Assembly (NCBI RefSeq): GCF_000426065.1
Contig: NZ_AUEQ01000014.1
Coordinates: 124,001 to 188,000, forward strand
Source of the DNA: Mycobacterium sp. URHD0025
GTDB lineage: Bacteria; Actinomycetota; Actinomycetes; Mycobacteriales; Mycobacteriaceae
Length of the DNA: 64,000 nucleotides
Reading direction: 5' to 3'
Shown here piece by piece: positions 17,165-24,903 of this stretch; positions within the stretch are counted from its first letter, which is position 1; each line of letters begins with the position of its first letter. The notes under the pieces are model-generated. The model made no database searches, had not been told where the DNA came from, and worked only from the letters and a program-made list of their open reading frames with translations. A program made the translations under genes and the position numbers.

Positions 17165-18426
17165 GCCGCGTCGAATCCTGCACGCCCACCGAAGGGAACG
17201 ACCAAGTGTCCAGCCAAGTGTCCACTGAACAGTCAGTGCCCGCCGGAGATGTGTATTACGACCCGTATGACCTGGAGATAAACCGGGACCCGTACCCGAC
17301 GTTCCGCAGGCTGCGGGACGAGGCACCGCTCTACCACAACGAGCGGCACGACTTCTATGCGGTGAGCCGCCATGCGGATGTGGCGAAGGGACTGTCGGAC
17401 CGCAACACGTTCACGTCGGGCCGCGGCAACATTCTCGAGCTGATCAAGTCGGGGATCGAGATGCCGCCGGGGCTGGTCATCTATGAGGACGCCCCCACGC
17501 ACACCATCCATCGCAAGCTGGTCTCGAAGATGTTCACGCCGAAGACCGTGGCGTCACTTGAGCCGAAGATCCGGGCCTTCTCCGCAGCCTGTCTCGATCC
17601 GCTGGTCGGATCGAATCGGTTCGACCTCGTCGCCGAGTTCGCTGCCAAGATGCCGATGCGGGTCATCGGCATGCTGCTCGGCATTCCCGAGGAGGACCAG
17701 GAGCAGATTCGCGACCGCAGCGATGCGAATCTGCGAGTTGCCCCCGGCAAGGCCATGAAGTTCAAGCAAGACACTCTCGTTCGGGGCGGGGTGTTCGCCG
17801 AGTACCTCGATTGGCGGGTGGACAATCCGTCCGACGACATCATGAGCGAACTTCTGCACCTTGAGTTCGTCGATGAGACCGGTACCGAGCGGCGACTGAC
17901 CCGGGACGAGATACTTGCCTATGTCCAGGTGGTCGCCGGTGCGGGCAACGAAACCACCACGCGACTGATCGGCTGGACGGCCAAGGTGCTTGCCGCACAC
18001 CCGGACCAGCGTCGTGAACTCGTCGAGGATTATTCCCTGATTCCCAACGCCATCGAAGAGATCCTGCGCTACGAAACGCCCGCACCGCACATCGGCCGAT
18101 ATGTCGCGAGCGACGCGGAATTTCACGGCCAGACCGTTCCTGCCGGCAGCGCAATCCTCTTCGTGGCAGGTGCGGCGAATCGTGACGACCGGGTCTACGC
18201 CGACCCGGACCGCTTCGACATCCACCGCAAGGTATCGTCGCCGCTCACCTTCGGGATGGGGGCGCATTTCTGCCTGGGCGCGGCGCTGACCCGGCTCGAG
18301 GGGCGGATCGCGCTCGAGGAGATGCTGACCCGCTTCCCGGAGTGGGACGTAGATCTCGAGGCCGCGAGCCTGTCGCCCACCTCCACCGTCCGCGGCTGGG
18401 AGCAACTGCCCATGGTGGTGTCGTGA
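17161..18426 (+). CDS. Cytochrome P450 (YYDPY subgroup)
   Basis: Up to 421 residues from ATG 17161, which overlaps the SDR stop; GTG 17206 behind GAAGGGA is an alternative giving 406 residues, closer to its paralogues. I-helix AGNET (261-265), ExxR Glu300/Arg303, haem signature FGMGAHFCLG with Cys371. Near-identical blocks to the P450s at 7919 and 55074 (DVYYDPYDLEINRDPYP, EAPLYHNERHDFYAVSR). The next gene starts within 40 bases, so it may act in sequence with that LEH/SnoaL-fold protein. Confidence 0.96.
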   Translation: MSRVESCTPTEGNDQVSSQVSTEQSVPAGDVYYDPYDLEINRDPYPTFRRLRDEAPLYHNERHDFYAVSRHADVAKGLSDRNTFTSGRGNILELIKSGIEMPPGLVIYEDAPTHTIHRKLVSKMFTPKTVASLEPKIRAFSAACLDPLVGSNRFDLVAEFAAKMPMRVIGMLLGIPEEDQEQIRDRSDANLRVAPGKAMKFKQDTLVRGGVFAEYLDWRVDNPSDDIMSELLHLEFVDETGTERRLTRDEILAYVQVVAGAGNETTTRLIGWTAKVLAAHPDQRRELVEDYSLIPNAIEEILRYETPAPHIGRYVASDAEFHGQTVPAGSAILFVAGAANRDDRVYADPDRFDIHRKVSSPLTFGMGAHFCLGAALTRLEGRIALEEMLTRFPEWDVDLEAASLSPTSTVRGWEQLPMVVS

Positions 18427-18464
18427 ACCAGAACCTCGTTACAATTTCGAAGAAAGGTGTCAAT

Positions 18465-18866
18465 GTGCTTTCACAACAAGCCGACGGGAAAATGATGACC
18501 GCTGAGGAGATCGTGCGTGCCGAGATCGCCGCATGGGGGAACAACGACGTCGACGAAATCATGAGTCACTTCGCCGATGACGCCACCTTCGACATCGGTC
18601 CCGAGTGGCCGAAACTGGCCGGCCGCGATGCCATCCACGAGATGATGAAGGTGTTCTTCGCCGGAGGGAAGTGCGTCGACCTGGAAATCCGGTATCTCGC
18701 CGTCGACGGGGATGTCGTTTTGATGGAGCGCAGCGATCATTGGGTCGTGGACGGAAAGCAGATGAGCTGGCCGGTGATGGGGGCCTACGAAGTGAAAGAC
18801 GGCAAGATCACGGCCTGGCGGGAGTACTTCTACCCGCCCAAGGATCTTTCGTCGGATTCCGCGTAA
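18465..18866 (+). CDS. Limonene-epoxide-hydrolase/SnoaL-fold protein
   Basis: A 133-residue cone-shaped alpha+beta barrel protein. GTG 18465 is preceded by GAAAGG; GTG 18423 overlapping the P450 stop is possible. TAEEIVRAEIAAWGNNDVDEI starts the fold. MERSDHW gives the Arg89/Asp91 pair matching the Arg-Asp of limonene-1,2-epoxide hydrolase, and AWREYF gives Glu120 where that enzyme has its second Asp. Epoxide hydrolysis after the preceding P450 would make sense, but the Asp-to-Glu change leaves isomerase or non-catalytic roles open. The last 37 bases overlap the convergent MDR gene. Confidence 0.85.
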   Translation: MLSQQADGKMMTAEEIVRAEIAAWGNNDVDEIMSHFADDATFDIGPEWPKLAGRDAIHEMMKVFFAGGKCVDLEIRYLAVDGDVVLMERSDHWVVDGKQMSWPVMGAYEVKDGKITAWREYFYPPKDLSSDSA

Positions 18867-19828
18867 CCGACATCGATGACCACCTTGCCGACCGCTCGTC
18901 CGTCGGCGACACATCGCAGTGCTGCGGCGGTGGTATCGAGCGGATAGACCGCACCGATGTGAGGCCGCACGTCGCCGGTGACCAACAGCTCGCGTAGTTC
19001 GGCCTCATTACGGGTGAACTCGTCGGGGTCGATGTCCTGAAACTGAAATCCGAGGACATGAATCCCTTTGACCAGGACCAGGTTCAGCGGGATGCGGGGG
19101 ATGACACCCGAAGCGTATCCGATCGTCACGAACCGGCCGCCACGGCGCAGCGACCGCAAGGCCGGCTCCGACAGGTCCCCACCTACGGGGTCGAGCACCG
19201 CGTGCGCACCGCCGGGCAACGCTTCCCGCAGCCCCGCGCGCAGATCGCCTCGTGCGTGGTCGACGAGCTCGGCGGCGCCGTATCGTGCTGCGGTCGAGAG
19301 CTTTTCGTCCGAGGACGCCACCGCGGTCACCCGCGCGCCCAGTGCCGCCGCGAGCTGCACCGCGGCCAAACCGACGCCGCCACCGGCACCGAGCACGATC
19401 ACCTCGTCCCCCGAGGAGATCCGGGCCACCGACCGCAGTGCGTGATAAGCGGTGCGGTGGGCGACACCGAACGCGGCCGCGGTGCGGTCGTCCACACCGT
19501 CGGGAACCCGGGCCAGCCCGGCGGTCGGCACGCACACCTGTTCGGCGAATGCGCCGAACAAACCGGTGCCGGTCACTCGGTCACCCACGGCGAAATCCCC
19601 GGTGTCCTCAGCCACTTCGGTGATGACGCCGGAGAACTCGCTGCCCGGGATGAAAGGCACCGGCACCGTGATCTGGTAACGGTCGGCGACCAGCAGCACG
19701 TCGGGGAAGTTCACCGCGGCCGCGCCGACCTGAACCCGAACCAGGCCCCGGGAGATGGGGGGAGTGGGAAGTTCATGGACGCGAACCACTTCCGGTGGCC
19801 CGTATTCCGGGCAGACCGCGGCTCTCAC
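18830..19828 (-). CDS. Zinc-independent MDR / quinone oxidoreductase
   Basis: NADPH-dependent medium-chain reductase of 332 residues, of the quinone oxidoreductase/enoyl reductase type. VRAAVCPEYGPPEVVRVHEL begins the GroES-like domain, FIPGSEFSGVITEV and GDRVTGTG follow, and VIVLGAGGGVGLAAVQLA is the nucleotide-binding turn. No structural zinc Cys set is seen. GTG 19828 overlaps the kinase stop as GTGA, so it is translationally coupled as the last gene of the TetR-ACAD-kinase-MDR unit. It may reduce the enoyl-CoA or a conjugated ketone released by that pathway. Confidence 0.92.
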   Translation of the reverse strand: MRAAVCPEYGPPEVVRVHELPTPPISRGLVRVQVGAAAVNFPDVLLVADRYQITVPVPFIPGSEFSGVITEVAEDTGDFAVGDRVTGTGLFGAFAEQVCVPTAGLARVPDGVDDRTAAAFGVAHRTAYHALRSVARISSGDEVIVLGAGGGVGLAAVQLAAALGARVTAVASSDEKLSTAARYGAAELVDHARGDLRAGLREALPGGAHAVLDPVGGDLSEPALRSLRRGGRFVTIGYASGVIPRIPLNLVLVKGIHVLGFQFQDIDPDEFTRNEAELRELLVTGDVRPHIGAVYPLDTTAAALRCVADGRAVGKVVIDVGYAESDERSLGG

Positions 19829-20850
19829 CGGTAATCGCTGGACTCGGCGAGTTCGGCGGCCGAGGCCATCAAGTCGGTCACCACCGGTCCGAAGGCCAGC
19901 AACTTCTCGTCGTCCCCGGCTCGCTGAAAACCCTGCTCCAGCACGATCGCCAGCTTCCACCGGGCGAGCACCAGGTAGTAGTCCAGGTCGTCGACCTGGC
20001 GTCCGGACACCTCCGCATAGTGGGCCACCACGTCGTCACGCGTCGGCATGCCGCGCATGTCGACATAGCCCATCTCGGACGGCTCCGGGTTGTTCACGTC
20101 GGCAGGCCACGACTGCACCATCCAGGCCAGGTCCAGCTTCGGGTCGCCGACCGTACCCATCTCCCAGTCCACGATGGCGGCCATCGTGGCCGGGGCGCCA
20201 TGGCGGTACATGACATTGGCGAACTGGTAGTCGCCGTGCATCAGGCCGGGGATGAAATCGAGCGGCTTGCGGGCCCGCAGCCAGTCCGTGGCCACCTCAA
20301 GCCCCGGCAATTCACGGTTCTTGATCCGGTCGAGGAACCCGATCCAGCGGTCGACTTGACGCTCGTGAAAGCTGTCGGGCCGGCCGAGATCGCTCAGGCC
20401 TTTGGCCTGCCAATCCACCTTGGACAACAGCGCAATGCCCTCCGCCAGTTGATAACTCAGCCCCGCGCGGGTGCTCAGATCGGTGTCGAACGGTTCGGGC
20501 CAGCGGCCATGGGTGTCCATGGGGGACCAGCCGTCGACGAAGCCCATCAGATAGAACGGCCGGCCGAGCACCTCGGGATCGGCGCACACGCCGACCGCGG
20601 CGGTGTGTGGCACCTCTGTCCCGTCGAGCGCCTCGATGATGCGCCACTCCCGCAGGATGCCCTTGTCCCGGTCCGGCGGTGCCCCGGGTGGCGGCATACG
20701 CAGGACGCAGTTGTGCTCGCCACGACGGATCTCGTAGATCACGTTCTGGGTTCCGCCGGAGAGGAACCGGGCTACCAGCGGCTCGCCTTTGCCGGGCAGA
20801 CCGGCGTTGTCCATCCAATCGGCAAGGCGCGCAATGTCTATCTCACTCAC
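19825..20850 (-). CDS. APH-type phosphotransferase (LvaA / ACAD10-11 kinase-domain-like)
   Basis: A 341-residue aminoglycoside-phosphotransferase-fold kinase. FLSGGTQNVIYEI is the nucleotide loop, LMHGDYQFANVMY gives the catalytic His205-Asp207 and Asn212, and IVDWEMGTVGDP gives the metal Asp228. GTG 20850 overlaps the ACAD stop as GTGA. Some relatives are misnamed FadE36. In mammalian ACAD10/ACAD11 this domain is fused to an ACAD, and in Pseudomonas LvaA phosphorylates 4-hydroxyacyl-CoA. The tight coupling here to an ACAD10/11-type enzyme strongly suggests the same chemistry rather than drug resistance. Confidence 0.92.
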   Translation of the reverse strand: MSEIDIARLADWMDNAGLPGKGEPLVARFLSGGTQNVIYEIRRGEHNCVLRMPPPGAPPDRDKGILREWRIIEALDGTEVPHTAAVGVCADPEVLGRPFYLMGFVDGWSPMDTHGRWPEPFDTDLSTRAGLSYQLAEGIALLSKVDWQAKGLSDLGRPDSFHERQVDRWIGFLDRIKNRELPGLEVATDWLRARKPLDFIPGLMHGDYQFANVMYRHGAPATMAAIVDWEMGTVGDPKLDLAWMVQSWPADVNNPEPSEMGYVDMRGMPTRDDVVAHYAEVSGRQVDDLDYYLVLARWKLAIVLEQGFQRAGDDEKLLAFGPVVTDLMASAAELAESSDYR

Positions 20851-22160
20851 AGATTCCCCACCTCGGCTTCGAGGTAATCGGCGAACTTCGCCTTCGCGGC
20901 TTCGCGCTTGCGCGGGATCCACTCGCTGGGCCACGTGTCGGTGGTCGGCTGGTAGTCGCGCAACACCTGCCGGGCGACGGTGGTCTTGTGTACCTCGGTC
21001 GGGCCGTCGGCCAGTCCCATCACCGCGGCGCCGGTGACCATGCCCAGGAAGGGCATCTCGTTGGTGACACCGAGCGCACCGTGGACCTGCATTGCCCGCC
21101 AAGCGATGTCGTGGAGCACGGTGGGCATGGCCACCTTGACCGCGGCGATGTCCTTGCGGACCTTCTTGTAATCGTTGTACTTGTCGATCTCCCATGCGGT
21201 GTACAGGACCATCAGCCGGAATTGCAGCAACTGGGCGTAGGAGTCGGCGATGTAGCCCTGGACGAATTGCTTGTCGGACAGGCGGCTGCCCTGGGTTTCG
21301 CGGCTGAGCGCGCGTTCGCACATCATGTCCAGCGCCTTCTGCGCCAGGCCGATCGTGCGCATCGCGTGATGGATCCGACCGCCGCCCAACCGGGTCTGGG
21401 CGATCACGAAGGCTTGGCCCTCACCGCCCAGCAGTGCCTCGGCAGGCACCCGGACGTTGTCGTAGTGGATGAGAGCATGCGAGCCCTCGTTGTCCCGTTC
21501 GCCGTAGAGGCCGACATTGCGCACGATCTTGACGCCAGGAGTGTCGGTCGGAACCAGGAACATCGACATACCCTGGTAGGCGCTGACCTCAGGATTGGTC
21601 ACCACCATCACGATCAGGAACGATGCTGTTGCGGCGTTGGAGGAGAAGAACTTCCATCCGTTGATAATCCAGTCTGCGCCTTTTCCGGATCCGTCGCGTA
21701 CCGCGCTGGTGGTGAACAGGGTCGGGTCCGCGCCGGCGTGCGGTTCGGTCATCGAATAACAGGAGAACAATTCACCCTCGAGCAGCGGATGCAGGTACTG
21801 CTTCTTCTGCTCCTCGGTGCCGTAATGCGCGATGATCTCGGCGTTTCCGGTATCGGGGGCCTGGCAGCCGAACACGATCGGCGCCCATTGCGAACGACCG
21901 AGAATCTCGTTGAGCAGGGCCAGCTTCAGCTGTCCGTAGCCTTGTCCACCGAGTTCTGGCCCGAGATGCGTTGCCCACAGGCCCTTTTCGCGCACCTGTG
22001 CCTTGAGCGGATCGATCGCCTCCCGACGCTTGCCCTCCAACCGGGTGAACTGCAGGTGCGGCCAGGCCAGGTCGAGCGGTTCGACGTGCTCGGTCACGAA
22101 GTCGTCGGCCCAGTCCAGTAATTCCTGATACTCGGGGTCGGTCTCGAAATCCCACGCCAT
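20847..22160 (-). CDS. Acyl-CoA dehydrogenase, ACAD10/11 (LvaC-like) type
   Basis: A 437-residue ACAD, longer than classical ones. SMTEPHAGADPTLF is the flavin strand, and LGGGRIHHAMRTIG replaces the Glu-containing helix (ERL) of ordinary ACADs. That GRIHH motif is a mark of the ACAD10/11 family. MQVHGALGVTNEMP and LADGPTEVHK are near the C-terminus. In that family the flavoenzyme removes the phosphate of a 4-phosphoacyl-CoA to give an enoyl-CoA. ATG 22160 has GGAGGAA before it and lies 33 bases after the TetR gene. Confidence 0.93.
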   Translation of the reverse strand: MAWDFETDPEYQELLDWADDFVTEHVEPLDLAWPHLQFTRLEGKRREAIDPLKAQVREKGLWATHLGPELGGQGYGQLKLALLNEILGRSQWAPIVFGCQAPDTGNAEIIAHYGTEEQKKQYLHPLLEGELFSCYSMTEPHAGADPTLFTTSAVRDGSGKGADWIINGWKFFSSNAATASFLIVMVVTNPEVSAYQGMSMFLVPTDTPGVKIVRNVGLYGERDNEGSHALIHYDNVRVPAEALLGGEGQAFVIAQTRLGGGRIHHAMRTIGLAQKALDMMCERALSRETQGSRLSDKQFVQGYIADSYAQLLQFRLMVLYTAWEIDKYNDYKKVRKDIAAVKVAMPTVLHDIAWRAMQVHGALGVTNEMPFLGMVTGAAVMGLADGPTEVHKTTVARQVLRDYQPTTDTWPSEWIPRKREAAKAKFADYLEAEVGNL

Positions 22161-22193
22161 CGGGGGTTCCTCCGATCTAGTTGTTGGGGGTAG

Positions 22194-22847
22194 CTAGTTG
22201 GGGGTGTTGAAGCCGGTGATCAGTGCGCCGATGTCACGTGCGACCACGTCGGTGAAGGTGCGGTCGCCGAAGCTGCCCCCGGCCCAGTGCCGGACGCCTT
22301 CGCTGACGAGGATCTGGGCCAGTCGAGACAAGTGCGTCACGTCGACGTGGGCGCCCAGCTTGCCGTCGGCCTGGGCTCGAGCGAACAACTCGCCGAACAT
22401 GTCGGCATCCTGGGTCTCCTGGTCGACGTCGCCGGCCAGGATCCGGTGTTCGTGCCGGTAGCCCTCCAGGATGGTCTCGACGATCAGGTCGGGAGGGTTG
22501 CGCGCCATCGACCGTTCGAGGCTGCGCAGTGCCTCGGCGATCACGGCCATGACGTCGTAATCGCCGACCAGCATCGACTTGACCCGCTTCTGTGCCAGTC
22601 GGGTGGAGGTCAGGCCGACCTCGAACAGCACGTCCTCTTTGGCCGGGAAATAGAAGTAGAACAGGGCCCTGGATACACCCGCGGCACGGCAGATGTCGGC
22701 GACCGTGGTCTTGCCGTATCCGTTCGTCCGCCAGAGCGCCATCGCCGCCTGCACCAGGTCGCGCTTGGTCTGGTGTGAGCGGGCCCGTTGGAACGAGGCG
22801 CGGCGTTGACTGCTGTCAGCAGTGTCGGCGGCCGCTGTTCTGGGCAT
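22194..22847 (-). CDS. TetR-family transcriptional regulator
   Basis: A 217-residue repressor. Its DNA-binding domain is clear: TKRDLVQAAMALWRTNGYG, then VADICRAAGVSRALFYFYF and AKEDVLFEV. First gene of the minus-strand unit, 33 bases before the ACAD, so it probably controls its own operon. A likely operator lies at 22883-22903. The C-terminal domain is helical (DVVARDIGALITGF at the end) with no recognisable ligand motif. Confidence 0.93.
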   Translation of the reverse strand: MPRTAAADTADSSQRRASFQRARSHQTKRDLVQAAMALWRTNGYGKTTVADICRAAGVSRALFYFYFPAKEDVLFEVGLTSTRLAQKRVKSMLVGDYDVMAVIAEALRSLERSMARNPPDLIVETILEGYRHEHRILAGDVDQETQDADMFGELFARAQADGKLGAHVDVTHLSRLAQILVSEGVRHWAGGSFGDRTFTDVVARDIGALITGFNTPN

Positions 22848-22882
22848 ATCGGCACTGTAGCAGCGGTTCGGCTGGTTGAAAA

Positions 22883-22903
22883 TAGTTGACGTATGTCTAA
22901 CTA
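22883..22903. promoter_or_regulatory. Imperfect inverted repeat, probable TetR operator
   Basis: TAGTTGAC-GTAT-GTC(T)AACTA: the arms match except for one extra T on the right. It sits 36 bases upstream of the minus-strand TetR start and overlaps a weak TTGAGT/TATTTT promoter-like pair on that strand. Autoregulation is the simplest reading. Confidence 0.45.
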
Positions 22904-22971
22904 ACTCAAGGTGTTGCTAGAGCGGCCTGCGCTGGCGTGTTCCGCCTGGGGACGACGCCCGCCGCTCGGGT

Positions 22972-22986
22972 GAGAATCCAATTCTT
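22972..22986. promoter_or_regulatory. GAGAAy-N3-rTTCTC palindrome, copy 1
   Basis: GAGAATCCAATTCTT contains a perfect AGAAT-CCA-ATTCT palindrome, 117 bases upstream of the P450 start at 23103. It belongs to the motif family also found at 23060, 38274, 38396 and 60041. Confidence 0.6.
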
Positions 22987-23057
22987 GCCGCTTGCCGCAG
23001 TTCGGTCGGTGCCGACGTTGACGGCCAACCGGCGCTATGGAAATCTGCTATTCATAG

Positions 23058-23076
23058 ATGAGAGCCGCATTCTCAT
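23058..23076. promoter_or_regulatory. GAGAAy-N3-rTTCTC palindrome, copy 2
   Basis: ATGAGA (23058-23063) and TCTCAT (23071-23076) are perfect arms around seven bases. Aligned to the family core this reads GAGAGCCGCATTCTC. It ends 26 bases before the P450 start codon, a position suited to repression. Confidence 0.6.
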
Positions 23077-23102
23077 ATGTGCGGCTGGAACGGGAGCAGC
23101 AG

Positions 23103-24383
23103 ATGGCGATCGACCCAACCGGTATCGATTTTTTCCGCGATGAACGATTGGTCGATGATCCGTACCCGTTCTTCGAGGCCCTGCGGAACAAGTGCCCGGT
23201 CACCCGCGAGGATCAGTACAACGTCACCATGGTGACCGGCTGGGACGAAGCCGTTCAGGTCTACAACGATGAGGATTCCTTCTCGTCCTGCCTTTCGGTC
23301 ACCGGACCCTTCCCCGGGTTCCCGGTCCCGTTGGAGGGGCGTAGCGCCGAAGAGGTCACCGCGCTCATCGACAAGCATCGCGACGAACTGCCGTTCAGTG
23401 ATCAGCTGCCGACGCTGGATCCGCCCACCCACACCGATCATCGCTCGCTGCTCATGCGGCTGATCACGCCCAAGCGCCTCAAGGAGAACGAGGACGCGAT
23501 GTGGCAGCTGGCCGACGAAGTGCTCGACAGCTACCTCGCGCCCGGCGGGGGAGAGTTCATCAAGGGCTTCGCCGGCCCCTTCACGTTGCTGGTGATCGCC
23601 GACCTGCTCGGTATCCCGGCCGATGACCGCGAAGCTTTCGTCAACGGCATCAAGCAGAACTCCGGCGGCGGCGTAGGCAGCACCGGCAAGGAATCGCTGT
23701 CCCACAGCCCGCTGGAGTTCCTCTACGGTCAGTTCTCCGACTACGTGTCGGATCGTCGCGCCAACCCACGCGACGACGTCCTCACCGGGCTGGCCCAGGC
23801 CACGTTCCCCGACGGCGGCATCCCCGACGTCGGCGACGTCGCACGGGTGGCGACCAACGTCTTCTCGGCCGGGCAGGAGACGACGGTGCGCCTGCTCAGC
23901 ACCGCATTGAAGGTCCTGGGTGAACAGCCCGAGATCCAGCAGCGGCTGCGTGCCGACCGCAGCCTGATCCCGAACTTCATCGAAGAGGCGTTGCGGATCG
24001 AAAGCCCGGTCAAGGGCGACTTCCGGCTGTCGCGCTGCCCCGTCACCATCGGTGACACCGAGCTGAGCGCTGGGACCACGTTGATGGTGCTCAATGGTGC
24101 GGCCAACCGCGATCCGCGGCGCTTCTCCGATCCCGATACCTTCGACCCGGCACGCAAGAACGCCCGCCAGCACCTGGCTTTCGGACGTGGCATCCACAGC
24201 TGCCCCGGTGCGCCGTTGGCGCGTGCCGAAACTCGGGTCGGTATCGAGCGGTTGCTGGACCGGACCACCGATATCCGGATCTCCGAGGCCAAACACGGTT
24301 CGGACGGCGACCGGCGCTACAACTACATCCCGACCTTCATTCTGCGCGGCCTGACCGAGCTGCACCTGGAGTTCGACAGCTGA
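23103..24383 (+). CDS. Cytochrome P450 (DPYPFFEALRNKCPV subgroup)
   Basis: A 426-residue P450. ATG 23103 follows GGGAG; an upstream in-frame ATG at 23058 lies inside the operator and is less likely. I-helix AGQET (256-260), ExxR Glu295/Arg298, haem signature FGRGIHSCPG with Cys367. ITPKRLKENEDAMWQLADE is shared almost word for word with the P450 at 51924, so these two are paralogues. A ferredoxin gene overlaps the stop (TGATG), so the redox partner is co-translated. Two palindromes upstream suggest tight control. Confidence 0.96.
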   Translation: MAIDPTGIDFFRDERLVDDPYPFFEALRNKCPVTREDQYNVTMVTGWDEAVQVYNDEDSFSSCLSVTGPFPGFPVPLEGRSAEEVTALIDKHRDELPFSDQLPTLDPPTHTDHRSLLMRLITPKRLKENEDAMWQLADEVLDSYLAPGGGEFIKGFAGPFTLLVIADLLGIPADDREAFVNGIKQNSGGGVGSTGKESLSHSPLEFLYGQFSDYVSDRRANPRDDVLTGLAQATFPDGGIPDVGDVARVATNVFSAGQETTVRLLSTALKVLGEQPEIQQRLRADRSLIPNFIEEALRIESPVKGDFRLSRCPVTIGDTELSAGTTLMVLNGAANRDPRRFSDPDTFDPARKNARQHLAFGRGIHSCPGAPLARAETRVGIERLLDRTTDIRISEAKHGSDGDRRYNYIPTFILRGLTELHLEFDS

Positions 24384-24577
24384 TGCGAGTCAAGGTCGAC
24401 GAGGACCGTTGTGCCGGCCATGGCATGTGTCTGACGCTGTGCCCGGAGGTCTTCGAGATGTCGGACGATGGTTGGGCGGTCGCCGATCCGGAGGATGTCC
24501 CGGCCGGACTCGAGAGTGCGGCACGCGAGGCGATAGAGAACTGCCCGGAACGGGCGATCAGCGAAATCAACAATTAG
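24383..24577 (+). CDS. 3Fe-4S-type ferredoxin
   Basis: A 64-residue electron carrier for the P450 it overlaps by one base. The cluster motif is Cys10-A-G-His13-G-M-Cys16 with the last ligand at Cys54 (NCPERAI). His occupies the position that would be Cys in a 4Fe-4S protein, as in several mycobacterial P450 ferredoxins. An extra Cys20 is present. The high acidity (VDEDR, DPEDVP) fits docking to P450. Confidence 0.94.
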   Translation: MRVKVDEDRCAGHGMCLTLCPEVFEMSDDGWAVADPEDVPAGLESAAREAIENCPERAISEINN

Positions 24578-24592
24578 AGAAAGAGATTCGTA

Positions 24593-24889
24593 ATGGCATC
24601 TGCCAAGGGCTACGTCATCATCACCGAGGACATCAAGGACCCGGCGGGCATGGGTGAGTACGCCAAGCTGGCCTCGAAGGCGATGGGCGGTGCGAAGATC
24701 GTGGCCGTCGACCAGAAGCCTGAAGTGATCGAGGGTTCGTGGCACGGCTCGCAGACCGTCGTGCTGGAGTTCGAATCCGTCGACGCCGCACGCGAGTGGT
24801 ACTACTCCGACGCCTACCAGGCGGCCGCCAAGGTTCGACAAGGCGCCGCGGAGTGCAACGGCGTCATCCTGTCCGGCTTCCCGGCCTGA
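24593..24889 (+). CDS. DUF1330-family protein
   Basis: A 98-residue ferredoxin-fold (dimeric alpha+beta barrel) protein. KGYVIITEDIKDPAGMGEYA, SWHGSQTVVLEFESVDAARE and WYYSDAYQAAAKVRQGAA match the DUF1330 pattern. ATG 24593 has AGAAAGAG and lies 15 bases after the ferredoxin. Family members are small cytosolic proteins with no settled activity, often beside catabolic oxygenases. A role as an isomerase or tautomerase-like partner is speculation. Confidence 0.88.
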   Translation: MASAKGYVIITEDIKDPAGMGEYAKLASKAMGGAKIVAVDQKPEVIEGSWHGSQTVVLEFESVDAAREWYYSDAYQAAAKVRQGAAECNGVILSGFPA

Positions 24890-24903
24890 CCGGGGCGGCC
24901 GCA

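Noticed and set aside
19825..20850. Aminoglycoside resistance gene
   Set aside because: The APH fold is real, but the overlap with an ACAD10/11-type gene points to acyl-CoA metabolism.
20679..22121. 480-codon open frame on the plus strand
   Set aside because: Mirror of the ACAD10/11-type gene; composition rich in His, Arg and Gly and no motif.
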